Source of the DNA: DASSJM01 sp036280655
GTDB lineage: Bacteria; Actinomycetota; UBA4738; HRBIN12
Assembly: GCA_036280655.1 (NCBI GenBank)
Contig: DASUQI010000037.1
Coordinates: forward strand, 19,819-83,818
Direction: 5' to 3'
DNA length: 64,000 nt
Shown here in pieces: positions 16,338 to 25,166 of this stretch. Within the stretch, counting starts at the first letter, position 1. Each line of letters starts with the position of its first letter. A model generated the notes under the pieces. It was given only the letters and a program-made list of their open reading frames with translations, was not told where the DNA came from and ran no database searches. The position numbers and the translations under genes are program-made.

Positions 16338-17357
16338 TCAGGCAGGTGGCATCCCCCAGTCGGGCTGATGGTCGAAGCTCCCATCGGTGACCTGGAGCAG
16401 ACCGCTGCCGTCCACGTTCACGATGGAGATGTTCGCTTCCCCGTCCGCGTTCGAGCGGGCGAACACGATCTGCGACCCGTCGGGCGACCACGCGGGATCG
16501 AAGCACCCGAACGAGTTCGGATCGGAGAAGGGGCCTCCACACGCCGGGGTGATCGGCAGCTCGTGTGCCGAGCTGCCGTCGGCGTTCACGACCCAGATCT
16601 CACTGTGGTCTTCGGAGGCGCTCGTCTCGAGCAAGATCTGGCTTCCGTCGGGCGACCACGCCCCGGCGGGCTCGACCTGGAGGTCCGGCGGCGACACCCG
16701 CTGCAGCCCGGATCCATCGAGGTTGGTCACGAAGATTCCGGTGGCACCATCATCGGTCGATCGGAAGAACACGAGTCGCGTGCCGTCGGGCGAGTAGTCG
16801 CCGGGGATGTCTTCTCCTCTGGGATTCGTCGTGATCCTCTCGAGTCCACCTCCACCGGAGACACGGATCGAGTAGATGCCGTTCAGGCTCGGATCGCCCA
16901 CGCCATAGCCCTCGCAGGCGATCCGCTCGCCGTCGGGAGACCATGCTCCGCCACAGAATGTCTCCAGCTTCCGTTCCGGCTGCGGCAGGGTGCGCACGAT
17001 GGCACCGGTTTCGGGATCCACGAAGTGCGCGGGCATCCCGTCGTCGCAGCAGTTGATCTGGATCTCGGTGCCGGATGGAGCCCAGAGGGGACCTTCCGAT
17101 CGCCCCTCGAAGAACAGCTGCTCCTCGTCGCTCCCATCGGGGTTCACCGTGTACGTGATGGCCTCTCCCTCCTCGGGGTCACCGCGCACGAACGCGATCC
17201 GGCCGTCGACCGCGGACGCATCCGTCTCCGTCGGCTGTGCCGATCGGTTGCCACCAGCGTCGGTCTCGCCGTCGCCGCAGGCGACGAGGACGAGCGAACC
17301 GAGGATCGATACGAGCGCTCCAATCCACCATCGTGTCAACGCACTGCCCTTCGTCAC
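16338..17357 (-). CDS. TolB-like beta-propeller lipoprotein
   Basis: A 339-residue secreted lipoprotein. The GTG at 17357 is preceded by a strong SD (GGAGGAGG, 5 nt spacing) and gives a clean signal peptide ending in the lipobox LVLVAC. The longer frame upstream overlaps yebC and lacks a signal. The body contains repeated PD40 blades (LWAPSGTEIQINC, AWSPDGERIACEGYG, YSPDGTRLVFFR, AWSPDGSQILLE, AWSPDGSQIVFAR). It lies 72 bp upstream of the ECF sigma gene and probably shares its regulation. Ligand unknown. Confidence 0.9.
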   Translation of the reverse strand: MTKGSALTRWWIGALVSILGSLVLVACGDGETDAGGNRSAQPTETDASAVDGRIAFVRGDPEEGEAITYTVNPDGSDEEQLFFEGRSEGPLWAPSGTEIQINCCDDGMPAHFVDPETGAIVRTLPQPERKLETFCGGAWSPDGERIACEGYGVGDPSLNGIYSIRVSGGGGLERITTNPRGEDIPGDYSPDGTRLVFFRSTDDGATGIFVTNLDGSGLQRVSPPDLQVEPAGAWSPDGSQILLETSASEDHSEIWVVNADGSSAHELPITPACGGPFSDPNSFGCFDPAWSPDGSQIVFARSNADGEANISIVNVDGSGLLQVTDGSFDHQPDWGMPPA

Positions 17358-17449
17358 GGCCGCCTCCTCCACAGAGTCGAGTCGAGGAATCACTCGCGCG
17401 GGCGGGGCTCGGGGTTGAGTCGTCGGCTGGGATCGGTGGATCGAGGTCC

Positions 17450-18202
17450 TCAGCCGAGCTCGGCCATCACCGATTCCGGGATGTCGAAGTTCGCGTAGAC
17501 GTTCTGGACGTCGTCGAGCTCCTCGAGCGCCTCGAGCAGCGAGAGCACCTGGCGCGCCTGCCCGCCCTCGACCGGCACAGTGCTCTGCGGCAGCATCGTG
17601 AGCTCGGCCGAGAGCATCGGGACCCCGGCCGCCTCGATCGCGTCGCGCACGGCCGTGAACGCCGAGGGATCCGTCGTGATCTCCCAGGTGCTCTCGGCGT
17701 CGTTCAGGTCCTCGGCGCCAGCCTCGAGCGCGATCTCGAGCAGCCGCTCCTCGTCGGGGGCCGCCGACTTCTCGAGCTGGATCGAGCCCTTGCGCGAGAA
17801 CATCCACGCAGTGCTCCCGCCCTCGCCGAGGGTGCCGCCGTTGCGCGTGAAGGCGTGCCGCACGTCCTGGCTCGTCCGGTTGCGGTTGTCCGTGAGCGTC
17901 TCGACGAAGAGCGCCACGCCGCCCTGACCGTAGCCCTCGTACGAGACCTCCTCGTACCTGGCGCCGCCCGCGAGCTCACCGGTCCCCCGCTTGATCGCTC
18001 GATCGATGTTGTCCGTCGGCACGGACGCGTCGCGCGCCTTCTCGACCGCGGACGCGAGCGTCATGTTCCCCTCGACGCTGCCGCCGCCCTCGCGAGCGGC
18101 CACCTCCACCGCTCGCAGCAGCTTCGCGAACAGGTTGCTGCGCCTGGCGTCCGCGGCGCCCTTCTTGCGCTTGATCGTCGACCACTTCGAGTGGCCGGAC
18201 AT
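17450..18202 (-). CDS. yebC: YebC/PmpR family DNA-binding regulatory or translation-associated protein
   Basis: A 250-residue protein with the hallmark N-terminus MSGHSKWSTIKRKKGAADA, followed by NIDRAIKRGTGE and GYGQGGVALFVETLTDNRNR. Family members act as transcriptional regulators and, by recent work, as translation factors that relieve proline stalling. It follows pdxT with a 1-bp TGATG overlap and lies upstream of the ruv region, the usual actinobacterial arrangement. Confidence 0.97.
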   Translation of the reverse strand: MSGHSKWSTIKRKKGAADARRSNLFAKLLRAVEVAAREGGGSVEGNMTLASAVEKARDASVPTDNIDRAIKRGTGELAGGARYEEVSYEGYGQGGVALFVETLTDNRNRTSQDVRHAFTRNGGTLGEGGSTAWMFSRKGSIQLEKSAAPDEERLLEIALEAGAEDLNDAESTWEITTDPSAFTAVRDAIEAAGVPMLSAELTMLPQSTVPVEGGQARQVLSLLEALEELDDVQNVYANFDIPESVMAELG

Positions 18203-18759
18203 CAGGCCTTCCCCAGCAGGTAGCCGTGGAGCCCGGTCTCGCCGACGAGCTCGGGGTGGAACGATGCGAGGAGCAGGTTCCCCTGCTCGAGGACGACGGG
18301 TCGCCCCTCGTGCGACGCGAGTACCCGGACGCCCTCGCCGACGGCCTCCACGACCGGCGCGCGGATGAACACGCCCCGGACCGGATGCTCGATGCCGTCG
18401 ACCTCGAGATCGGCCTCGAACGAGTCGACCTGGCGGCCGTAGGCGTTCCGCCGCACGGTCACTTCGACGAGTCCGAGCAGCGGCTCGCCGTCCTCGACCC
18501 GTTCGGCCATGACGATCATCCCCGCGCAGGTGCCGAGGATCGGCATCCCCGCGTTCGCGCGCTCGACGATCGGCTCGACGAGCGCGGCGCTCCGAGCGAG
18601 CTTGGAGATCGTGGTCGACTCGCCACCGGGGATCGCGAGCACGTCGACGCCCGCGAGATCAGCGGGGACACGCACCTCCATCGGCGACGCGCCGAGGTCC
18701 GCGAACACGCGGGCGTGCTCCCGGAAGTCTCCCTGCAGCGCGAGGACGCCGGCCTTCAC
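18202..18759 (-). CDS. pdxT: Pyridoxal 5'-phosphate synthase glutaminase subunit PdxT
   Basis: Glutamine amidotransferase that feeds ammonia to PdxS. It has 185 residues. Triad residues are visible: Cys in LGTCAGMI, His and Glu in SFHPELV, with the oxyanion segment PGGESTTISKL. It is 6 bp downstream of pdxS and overlaps yebC by one base. The deoxyxylulose-independent PLP pathway is therefore complete here. Confidence 0.96.
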   Translation of the reverse strand: MKAGVLALQGDFREHARVFADLGASPMEVRVPADLAGVDVLAIPGGESTTISKLARSAALVEPIVERANAGMPILGTCAGMIVMAERVEDGEPLLGLVEVTVRRNAYGRQVDSFEADLEVDGIEHPVRGVFIRAPVVEAVGEGVRVLASHEGRPVVLEQGNLLLASFHPELVGETGLHGYLLGKA

Positions 18760-18765
18760 GCCGAC

Positions 18766-19653
18766 CTACCAGCCGCGGGTCTGGAGCAGACCCTCCTCGC
18801 CGAGCTCCTTGATGTCGAGCCCGTGCATCGGCTCGCCGAGGCCGCGCGAGACCTTCGCCAGGGCATCGGGGTCCTGGAAGTGGGTGGTCGCCTCGACGAT
18901 CGCGCGGGCCCGAGGTGCGGGGTCCTCCGACTTGAAGATCCCCGAACCGACGAACACCCCGTCGACGCCGAGCTGCATCATGAGCGCAGCGTCGGCCGGG
19001 GTCGCGAGACCGCCGGCGGCGAAGTTCACGACCGGCAACCGGCCCTGCTCCGCGACCATCCGCACGAGGTCCACCGGCGCGCCGAGCTCCTTGGCCGCGG
19101 TCACGAACTGCTCGGGGCGCGCGGTCTGCAGTGCGCCGAGCTCTCGAAGGATCGTCCGCTGGTGGCGCACGGCCTCGACGACGTTGCCCGTGCCGGCCTC
19201 GCCCTTGGTCCGGATCATCGCGGCGCCCTCGGCGATCCGCCGCAGCGCTTCGCCCAGGTTTCGGGCGCCACACACGAACGGGACCGTGAACGCCCACTTG
19301 TCGATGTGGTGCTCCTCGTCGGCGGGCGTGAGGACCTCGGACTCGTCGACGTAGTCGACGCCGAGGGCCTGGAGGATCTGCGCCTCGACGAAGTGACCGA
19401 TCCGCGCCTTGGCCATCACCGGGATCGAGACCGCGTTCATGATCTCCTCGACCTTGGTTGCGTCGGCCATGCGCGCGACGCCGCCCTCGGCACGGATGTC
19501 GGCGGGAACGCGTTCGAGCGCCATCACGGCGACGGCACCGGCGTCCTCCGCGATCTTGGCCTGGTCGGCCGTCGTGACGTCCATGATGACGCCGCCCTTG
19601 AGCATCTCGGCCAGGCCGGACTTCACCCGGAAGGTGCCTGTTTCGCGCTCCAC
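18766..19653 (-). CDS. pdxS: Pyridoxal 5'-phosphate synthase lyase subunit PdxS
   Basis: Condenses ribose 5-phosphate, glyceraldehyde 3-phosphate and ammonia into PLP. It has 295 residues starting at a GTG in the context ERETGTFRVKSGLAEML. Catalytic lysines lie in GGVIMDVTTADQAKIAED-like and PVMAKARIGHFVEAQIL segments. Other landmarks: DYVDESEVLTPADE, GARNLGEALRRIAEG, GVFVGSGIFKSEDP. Highly conserved throughout; forms a dodecamer with PdxT. Confidence 0.97.
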   Translation of the reverse strand: MERETGTFRVKSGLAEMLKGGVIMDVTTADQAKIAEDAGAVAVMALERVPADIRAEGGVARMADATKVEEIMNAVSIPVMAKARIGHFVEAQILQALGVDYVDESEVLTPADEEHHIDKWAFTVPFVCGARNLGEALRRIAEGAAMIRTKGEAGTGNVVEAVRHQRTILRELGALQTARPEQFVTAAKELGAPVDLVRMVAEQGRLPVVNFAAGGLATPADAALMMQLGVDGVFVGSGIFKSEDPAPRARAIVEATTHFQDPDALAKVSRGLGEPMHGLDIKELGEEGLLQTRGW

Positions 19654-19731
19654 GGTCTCCTCCTCAGAACGAGGCTCGGTGCCTGCGACTGAGTGTACCG
19701 CCGGGCCTGGGGCCCTCCCGAGCCGCGATCT

Positions 19732-20829
19732 TCAGCGCGAGAACTCGACGGCAACCCAGGTCGGGAGCAGCTGGACCCAGGTCCGGCCGGGCGCGAGCGA
19801 GATCTCCTCCCCACCCTTGGCGACGAAGGTGGTCACCTCACCCATGCCCGAGCGCTCCCAGCGCCCCACTACCACCCGGCCGTCCCGGAGGACGTACGCA
19901 CGTCCGGAACCCGTGAGCTGCACGTTCGGCGACGGGTTCCCCGCGGCGTCGACGATCTCGCTGTCGGTGACCTCCACGACCTGGATCACGACGTTGCTCG
20001 CCGACACCTGTTCGCCGCCGTCGAGCATGTGGGCCACGTCCCCGTGCGAGCGGAACCACGCGTGCTTGGCCGGCCGCCAGGTCCAGACGACGTCGGAGAC
20101 CGAGGAGTACGGCAGGTGGACGGTATCCGCGCGACGGGACCTGCCCTCCCACGTCTCCGAGTACGAGAACAGCGCGTCGGGCGCGCCCCTCTGCTTGCCG
20201 CCCGCCTTGCGCAGCGTCTTCGTGGTCGAGTACAGGTCGTGCGGCGCCGAACGCGTGGGGTCGTGGGTATAGGCACCCGGGGCGACCCCGGTGTTCACGT
20301 CCACGAGGTCCTCCCTGGCGAGTTGTTCCATCACGCGGGGGTTGCCGCCCGAGAAGGCGAACACCGTCGGCCCCAACTGGCGGAGGTAGTCGGGATCGGT
20401 CGTGCGCACGCTTCGGATCGGGCCGACGCGCTCGGAGTTGCCGCACTGGAAGATCGCGATGAACCGCGTGTAGCCGCCCTCGACCGGCTCCTCGACGACG
20501 ACGTCCGCGTCGTTCAGCGATGCCTGCGGTCGCGCCTCGGGCGCGTTCTCCACCTTGACCGCGAGCGCCGGTCGGTCCGGGACGCGACGGCTCGCCATCA
20601 CCTCGCCGGTGAGCGGACACGTTGCCGGGGTCTCGACCTCGTCGGGTTCGGCCAGTCCGACGCTCACGAGCGTCTTCTGGACGAACGCCGGCGCCTGCTT
20701 GGGGAACAGCGTGAAGTACCCGAGCCCCGCCACGAGCGCGAGCGACGCGGTGATCGCGACGACCTTGCCTCGGCGCGACAGTCGCCCGCGACGGTGTCGG
20801 GCCGAACGTGGACGATCGGTTTCGGGCAT
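19732..20829 (-). CDS. DUF3048 (YerB-like) membrane-anchored protein
   Basis: A 365-residue protein with a basic N-terminus and one TM at about 25-43 (VVAITASLALVAGLGYFTLF), then two DUF3048 halves: ALAVKVENAPEARPQASLND, VEEPVEGGYTRFIAIF, RVGPIRSVRTTDPDYL and a C-terminal VWTWRPAKHAWFRSHGDV with PGRTWVQLLP. The extracytoplasmic family is widespread in Gram-positives; its biochemical role is unknown. It is upstream of pdxS by 78 bp and may be transcribed separately. Confidence 0.9.
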   Translation of the reverse strand: MPETDRPRSARHRRGRLSRRGKVVAITASLALVAGLGYFTLFPKQAPAFVQKTLVSVGLAEPDEVETPATCPLTGEVMASRRVPDRPALAVKVENAPEARPQASLNDADVVVEEPVEGGYTRFIAIFQCGNSERVGPIRSVRTTDPDYLRQLGPTVFAFSGGNPRVMEQLAREDLVDVNTGVAPGAYTHDPTRSAPHDLYSTTKTLRKAGGKQRGAPDALFSYSETWEGRSRRADTVHLPYSSVSDVVWTWRPAKHAWFRSHGDVAHMLDGGEQVSASNVVIQVVEVTDSEIVDAAGNPSPNVQLTGSGRAYVLRDGRVVVGRWERSGMGEVTTFVAKGGEEISLAPGRTWVQLLPTWVAVEFSR

Positions 20830-20977
20830 CGCTGAACTCCTGGGATCGGGGTGGGTATGTCCGGGGCCTCCCGGCGCGATTCCGAGGTGCGGGCAAGCGG
20901 ACGCCGATGCTACCCGCGGTCCTTGGCCGACTCAACGACCTTCGGTCAGTCCATCCCATCCACCGCCGGCCGCGGCC

Positions 20978-21886
20978 TCACATCTCCTCGAGTCGCCGGA
21001 TGCGTTCGGCGATCGGCGGGTGGGTGCTGAACAGCTTCTCGAGCGGGCCCATCCCCTCGCCCTGGATCCGCGACGGCTGGTTCAGCCACAGGTGCGCCGT
21101 CGCGTTGTTCGCCGAGCGCATCGGGATCGCCGACGCGGCGCCGATCTTGCGGAGCGCGCTCGCGAGCCCCGGCGGGTAGCGGGTGAGCATCGCGCCCTGC
21201 GCGTCGGCGAGGAACTCGCGCTGCCTCGACACCGCGAGCCGGATGATCTGCCCGACGATCGGTGCGAGCACCAACAGGACGAGCCCGATCGCGAAGATGA
21301 TCGCCTCGGCCCCGCCGCCGCTGCGGTCGCCGCCCCGTCGGCCGCGGAAGCCGCCCCACCACCACGAGCGCATGAAGAACTCGCTGATCAGCACGATGGC
21401 GCCGACGAGCGTCGCCACGATCGTCCCGACCAGGATGTCCCGGTCGACGACGTGCGCGAGCTCGTGGCCGATCACGCCCTCGAGCTCGACCCGGTTCATC
21501 GTCTCGAGCAGCCCCTCGGTGACCGCGACCGACGAGTGCTCGGGGTTGCGGCCGGTCGCGAACGCGTTCGGCGCGCGCTCGGGGATCACGTAGACGCGGG
21601 GCTTGGGGATCCCAGCGGCGATCGAGAGCCCCTCGACGATGTTGTGCAGCCGCGGCTGCTCCTGCGGGGTGACCTGCTTGGCCCTCGTCGAGGCGAGCAC
21701 GATCCGGTCGCCCGCGAAATACGAGGTGAACGAGAGCACGATCGCGAGCGCCACCGCGCCGACGAGGCCGTACGGTCCGCTCGCGTAGAGCAGCCCCAGG
21801 ACGTAGCCCACCGCACCCAGCAGGACGATCGCCCCGAAGATGAGCAGGAACGTCTTGCGCTTGTTCGCCGCGATCTGTTCGTACAC
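20978..21886 (-). CDS. htpX: M48 family metalloprotease HtpX
   Basis: Membrane zinc protease for quality control of membrane proteins. It has 302 residues with TMs at about 14-32 and 36-55, the zinc motif HELAHVVDRD (HExxH) and further TMs after it, plus the conserved VIPERAPNAFATGRNPEHS and SRQREFLADAQGAMLTRYP. It directly follows lemA (3 bp), a pairing seen in many bacteria. Complete. Confidence 0.95.
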   Translation of the reverse strand: MYEQIAANKRKTFLLIFGAIVLLGAVGYVLGLLYASGPYGLVGAVALAIVLSFTSYFAGDRIVLASTRAKQVTPQEQPRLHNIVEGLSIAAGIPKPRVYVIPERAPNAFATGRNPEHSSVAVTEGLLETMNRVELEGVIGHELAHVVDRDILVGTIVATLVGAIVLISEFFMRSWWWGGFRGRRGGDRSGGGAEAIIFAIGLVLLVLAPIVGQIIRLAVSRQREFLADAQGAMLTRYPPGLASALRKIGAASAIPMRSANNATAHLWLNQPSRIQGEGMGPLEKLFSTHPPIAERIRRLEEM

Positions 21887-21889
21887 GCG

Positions 21890-22450
21890 CTAACCCGGGA
21901 AGTCGACCACCGACGGTCCGCGCGCCGGGTCCTCGATGTCGAAGAACTCGCGGTCCCGGAAGTCGAACACCTTCGCGACGAGGTTCGACGGGAACGAACC
22001 GATCAGCGTGTTCAACCGCATCACCTGGTCGTTGTAGAACTGGCGCGCGTACGCGATCTTCGACTCGGTGCCGGTGAGCTCCTCCTGGAGCGCGAGGAAG
22101 TTCTCGTTCGCCTTCAGGTCCGGGTAGTTCTCCGCGACGGCGAGCAGCTGCCGCAGCCCGCGGGTGACCTGGTTCTCGGCCTGCGCCTGGTCCGGCACCG
22201 CGTTCGCATCCATCGCCCGCGCCCGGGCCTCGGTGACGTGCTCGAACAGCTCGCGCTCGTGGGTGGCATAGCCCTGGACCGTCTCGACGAGGTTCGGGAT
22301 CAGGTCGTAGCGCCGGCGGAGCTGGACGTCGATCTGCGACCAGCCGTTGTCGACCCGGTTCCGCAGCGCGACCAGCCGGTTGTAGACGAGGATGCCCCCG
22401 ATGAGCAGGAGGACGACGACCACGATGACGATCCACAGCCACGCCGGCAC
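21890..22450 (-). CDS. lemA: LemA family protein
   Basis: A 186-residue membrane protein with a short outside N-terminus, one TM (about 3-21, AWLWIVIVVVVLLLIGGIL) and the coiled helical LemA domain: YNRLVALRNRVDNGWSQIDV, RYDLIPNLVETVQGYATHE, ARQFYNDQVMRLNT, FFDIEDPARGPSVVDF. The role is unknown, but the gene is regularly paired with htpX, as here. Confidence 0.95.
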   Translation of the reverse strand: MPAWLWIVIVVVVLLLIGGILVYNRLVALRNRVDNGWSQIDVQLRRRYDLIPNLVETVQGYATHERELFEHVTEARARAMDANAVPDQAQAENQVTRGLRQLLAVAENYPDLKANENFLALQEELTGTESKIAYARQFYNDQVMRLNTLIGSFPSNLVAKVFDFRDREFFDIEDPARGPSVVDFPG

Positions 22451-22459
22451 GGCGGCATC

Positions 22460-23581
22460 CTATCCGGCCTCCGCGGACGAGCCGTCGGGCCCCGCCACCC
22501 GCTCGTAGACGGCTTCGAGCCGCGGCAGGACGGCGTCCCAAGAGTACGCGGCGGCGCGCGCCCGGCCGGCCTCGGCCAGCGACGACGCGAGCTCCGCGTC
22601 GCCCAGGACGCGGGCGAGCGCGTCGGCGAGGGCGGCGGGGTCGTTCGGCGGGACGAGGAGCCCCTCGACGCCGTCGCGGACGACCTCGCGGTACCCGTGG
22701 ATGTCGGTGCAGACCACCGGGACCCCGGCGGCCATCGCCTCCACGAGGACGATGCCGAAGCTCTCCTGTCCCACGGCGGGTGAGACGAACGCGTCCGCGA
22801 CCGCATGGTAGGCGGGCAGCAGGTCGTGGGCCACGGTGCCGAGGTGCAGGACCCGCGGCCGGATCCGTTCGGGCAGTGACCGCAGCGCCTCCCGATCCCG
22901 GCCGTCCCCCACGACCACCAGGTGGACATCATCGAGGTCGGCCGGCAGGCGCTCGAACGCGTCGAGCATCACGCGGAACCCCTTCTGGGGGTCGAGGCGG
23001 TTCACCCACAGGACCTTTCGGCCGGCGGGGAGCCCGTGCGCCGGCGCGCCCGGGTGCGCGAACCGACCGACGTCCACCCCGTTGGGCACGATCTCGACCG
23101 GCACGGGGATCACGCGGCGGAGGAACTCGGCGGCCGCGTCCGAGACCGCGATCCCGGCGTCGATCCGCCGCGAGACCCGCCGGAGCGCCGGGCCGGCGAG
23201 CTCCATCAGGCGCGAGCGGTCGAGGTAGGCGTGGAACGTCGCCACCACCGGTGCGCTCGCGGCGAGGGCCGCGAGCATCGACGTGCTGGGCGTAAGCGGC
23301 TCGTGCACGTGGACGATCTCCGGGCCGAACGACCGCATCGCCGAGCGGACCCGCCGCCACGCGCCGGGCGAGAACGAGATCGGCGCCACGGTCCCGTTGT
23401 ACGGGACCCGGACCGGACGACCGACGATCCGGATCCATGGCTCGGGTGCCGGACCGCTCCCTGGCGCCACCACCCGCGTGTCGTGACCCCGGCGACGGAG
23501 TCCCTCGGCCAGCTGCCGCACGTGCACCTGGACGCCGCCGGGGGCTCCCCAGTCGTAGGGGCAGGCGAGCAGGACCTTCAC
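22460..23581 (-). CDS. pimA: GT4 family glycosyltransferase, PimA-like
   Basis: A 373-residue GT-B glycosyltransferase. Landmarks: the N-terminal PYDWGAPGGVQVHVRQLAEG, HVHEPLTPSTSML, FHAYLDRSR, PNGVDVGRFAHPG, LWVNRLDPQKGF and the EX7E region QESFGIVLVEAMAAGVPVVC. This matches phosphatidyl-myo-inositol mannosyltransferase. The upstream genes are an acyltransferase and a phosphatidyltransferase homologue, which is the conserved pgsA-patA-pimA phosphatidylinositol mannoside cluster. The substrate assignment rests on that context. Confidence 0.88.
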   Translation of the reverse strand: MKVLLACPYDWGAPGGVQVHVRQLAEGLRRRGHDTRVVAPGSGPAPEPWIRIVGRPVRVPYNGTVAPISFSPGAWRRVRSAMRSFGPEIVHVHEPLTPSTSMLAALAASAPVVATFHAYLDRSRLMELAGPALRRVSRRIDAGIAVSDAAAEFLRRVIPVPVEIVPNGVDVGRFAHPGAPAHGLPAGRKVLWVNRLDPQKGFRVMLDAFERLPADLDDVHLVVVGDGRDREALRSLPERIRPRVLHLGTVAHDLLPAYHAVADAFVSPAVGQESFGIVLVEAMAAGVPVVCTDIHGYREVVRDGVEGLLVPPNDPAALADALARVLGDAELASSLAEAGRARAAAYSWDAVLPRLEAVYERVAGPDGSSAEAG

Positions 23582-23603
23582 GGCGCCGCGGCGGTCGCGT
23601 CCG

Positions 23604-24539
23604 TCACCGACGCTCGGCGGCCGTCGCCTCGACCGTCGCAGTCGCGCCCGAGTCCTCCCACGCAGGCTGGAACATGTGCCAGTCCGTGGGGCGGGCGGCG
23701 ATCGCTCGCTCGAAGCGTTCGGCCATGACCCGCGAGAGTTCGGCCACGTCGGTGCGGATGGTGCCGGTGCGTTCGATCTCGAGCGGCGCCTCGAAGCGGA
23801 CCTCCCAGCCGCGGTCGAGCGTCGCGGTCGGTGCCGGCAGGATCGGCGCGCCGGAGGTGAGCGACAGCAGCGCCGGACCCGCCGGGACCTTGCGCGGCGC
23901 GCCGAACATCTCGACCTCGATGCCGCGCCCGGAGAGGTCGCGGTCGGCGACGAGCGCGACCATCCAGTTGTCGGCGAGGAGCTGCTTCAGCTGCGTTCCG
24001 ACGTGCGCGTCCTTCTCGAGCCCGATCACCCGCATCCCGAGCTCCTCTCGGTGCCGGGTGAACAGCTCGTACAGGCGGGGGGGGCGGAGCTCCTCGGCGA
24101 CCGCGGCGATCCGGTAGCCGTTCGCGCCGAACCAGTGCCCGCCGGCGTCCCAGTTCCCGAGGTGCGGCAGGACCGCGATGCATCCCTTCCCGGTCTCGAG
24201 CGCGCGGTCGACGTGCTCCACCCCGATCACCCTGATGCGCGCGTTGAACTCGTCCGTCGACATCCTCCGGATCCGGAAGGTGTCGAACCAGTACCGCGCG
24301 TATAGCTCGAATGCCTCCCGGGTCGCGAGCGCCACCCGTTCGTCCGCCGGGTCCATCCCCAGGACCCGGGCCTGGTTCGCTGCCACGGTCGCGCGGAGGT
24401 TCGGCAGCGAGCGGTACGCGGTCCTCCCGAGCGCCTCGAACCCCCGCCTCCCGATCCGTTCGGGCAGGGCCATCGCCAGGCGCTCGAGCGAGCGGTAGCC
24501 CCAGTAGGCGGCGGATTCTTTCGGCGTCTCGCCCCTCAC
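23604..24539 (-). CDS. Lysophospholipid/PIM acyltransferase (LpxL/PatA-like)
   Basis: Acylates a glycolipid at the membrane. A GTG at 24539, 4 bp after the pgsA-like stop, gives 311 residues; the longer ORF overlaps pgsA. The catalytic motif is LPHLGNWDAGGHW (HxxxxD type). Other family segments are WFDTFRIRR, VALVADRDLSGRGIEVEMFG and FEPLEIERTGTI-like (FEAPLEIERTGTIRTD). By position it should be the phosphatidylinositol mannoside acyltransferase PatA. Confidence 0.87.
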   Translation of the reverse strand: MRGETPKESAAYWGYRSLERLAMALPERIGRRGFEALGRTAYRSLPNLRATVAANQARVLGMDPADERVALATREAFELYARYWFDTFRIRRMSTDEFNARIRVIGVEHVDRALETGKGCIAVLPHLGNWDAGGHWFGANGYRIAAVAEELRPPRLYELFTRHREELGMRVIGLEKDAHVGTQLKQLLADNWMVALVADRDLSGRGIEVEMFGAPRKVPAGPALLSLTSGAPILPAPTATLDRGWEVRFEAPLEIERTGTIRTDVAELSRVMAERFERAIAARPTDWHMFQPAWEDSGATATVEATAAERR

Positions 24540-24543
24540 GACC

Positions 24544-25071
24544 TCAGCACCGCTCCTCCTTGAACACCTGGCTGGCCCGAACGCCACACGCGAGCAGCAT
24601 GAGCACCGCGACCACCCACACCGTCCATCGCCAGCCGGCGACCAGCCCGACCCCGACGAGCCCGTACCGAAGCACGGGAGTCACGATCCCCTCCTCGATC
24701 CCGTAGCCGAGCGACCCGCCGCGAGCCCGGATGTAGGAGGCGAGGAACCCTGCCGCGAGCGCCAGCAGCGCGCCGGCCGCGACCCACCCGTCGACCGTGC
24801 GGGTCACCCACGCGAGCGCGCCGAGCACGCAGCCGTCGAACAGCCGGTCGGCGAACGAGAGCAGGACGCGCCCGAGCCGATCGGCGGGACGCAACAGTAT
24901 GCCCCCGGCGACGAGGGCGGCACCCGCGGCGAGCGCCGCCCACCCGGCCACCACCGGCTCCCGCGCGAGCAGGGCCCACGTGGACGCGCCGATCGCGAGT
25001 GCGGCGGCCATGCACAGGAGCGGCACCGCCGCGCGCTCGCCGACCTGCCCGCGCGCGCTCACCTCGACCAC
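24544..25071 (-). CDS. Degenerate CDP-alcohol phosphatidyltransferase homologue (PgsA/PIP synthase position)
   Basis: A 175-residue multi-TM protein in the exact position of actinobacterial phosphatidylinositol-phosphate synthase. The C-terminal half aligns well (SYIRARGGSLGYGIEEGI, then TMs). The catalytic motif does not. Family members carry DxxDGxxAR followed by GxxxDxxxD. Here the first part is absent and the second reads GRVLLSFADR, keeping the glycine and last aspartate but with Leu in place of the third Asp. Unless another gene supplies the activity, the protein is probably inactive or repurposed. Start uncertain (GTG). Confidence 0.7.
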   Translation of the reverse strand: MVEVSARGQVGERAAVPLLCMAAALAIGASTWALLAREPVVAGWAALAAGAALVAGGILLRPADRLGRVLLSFADRLFDGCVLGALAWVTRTVDGWVAAGALLALAAGFLASYIRARGGSLGYGIEEGIVTPVLRYGLVGVGLVAGWRWTVWVVAVLMLLACGVRASQVFKEERC

Positions 25072-25166
25072 GCGCCGGACCCTACCACCGGGTCCCGCCG
25101 TGGCCGCAGGTCACCCGTGCCTGCCGCGCTAGACTCAGCGGTCCCCGGCCCGAACGGAGCCCCGAC

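Noticed and set aside
20555..22783. 742-codon plus-strand ORF opposite DUF3048, htpX and lemA
   Set aside because: Shadow of three well-identified minus-strand genes.
24999..25166. N-terminal extension of the EF-G-like gene
   Set aside because: It overlaps the divergent pgsA-like gene and encodes a low-complexity Arg/Pro stretch without homology; GTG 25167 gives the family start.
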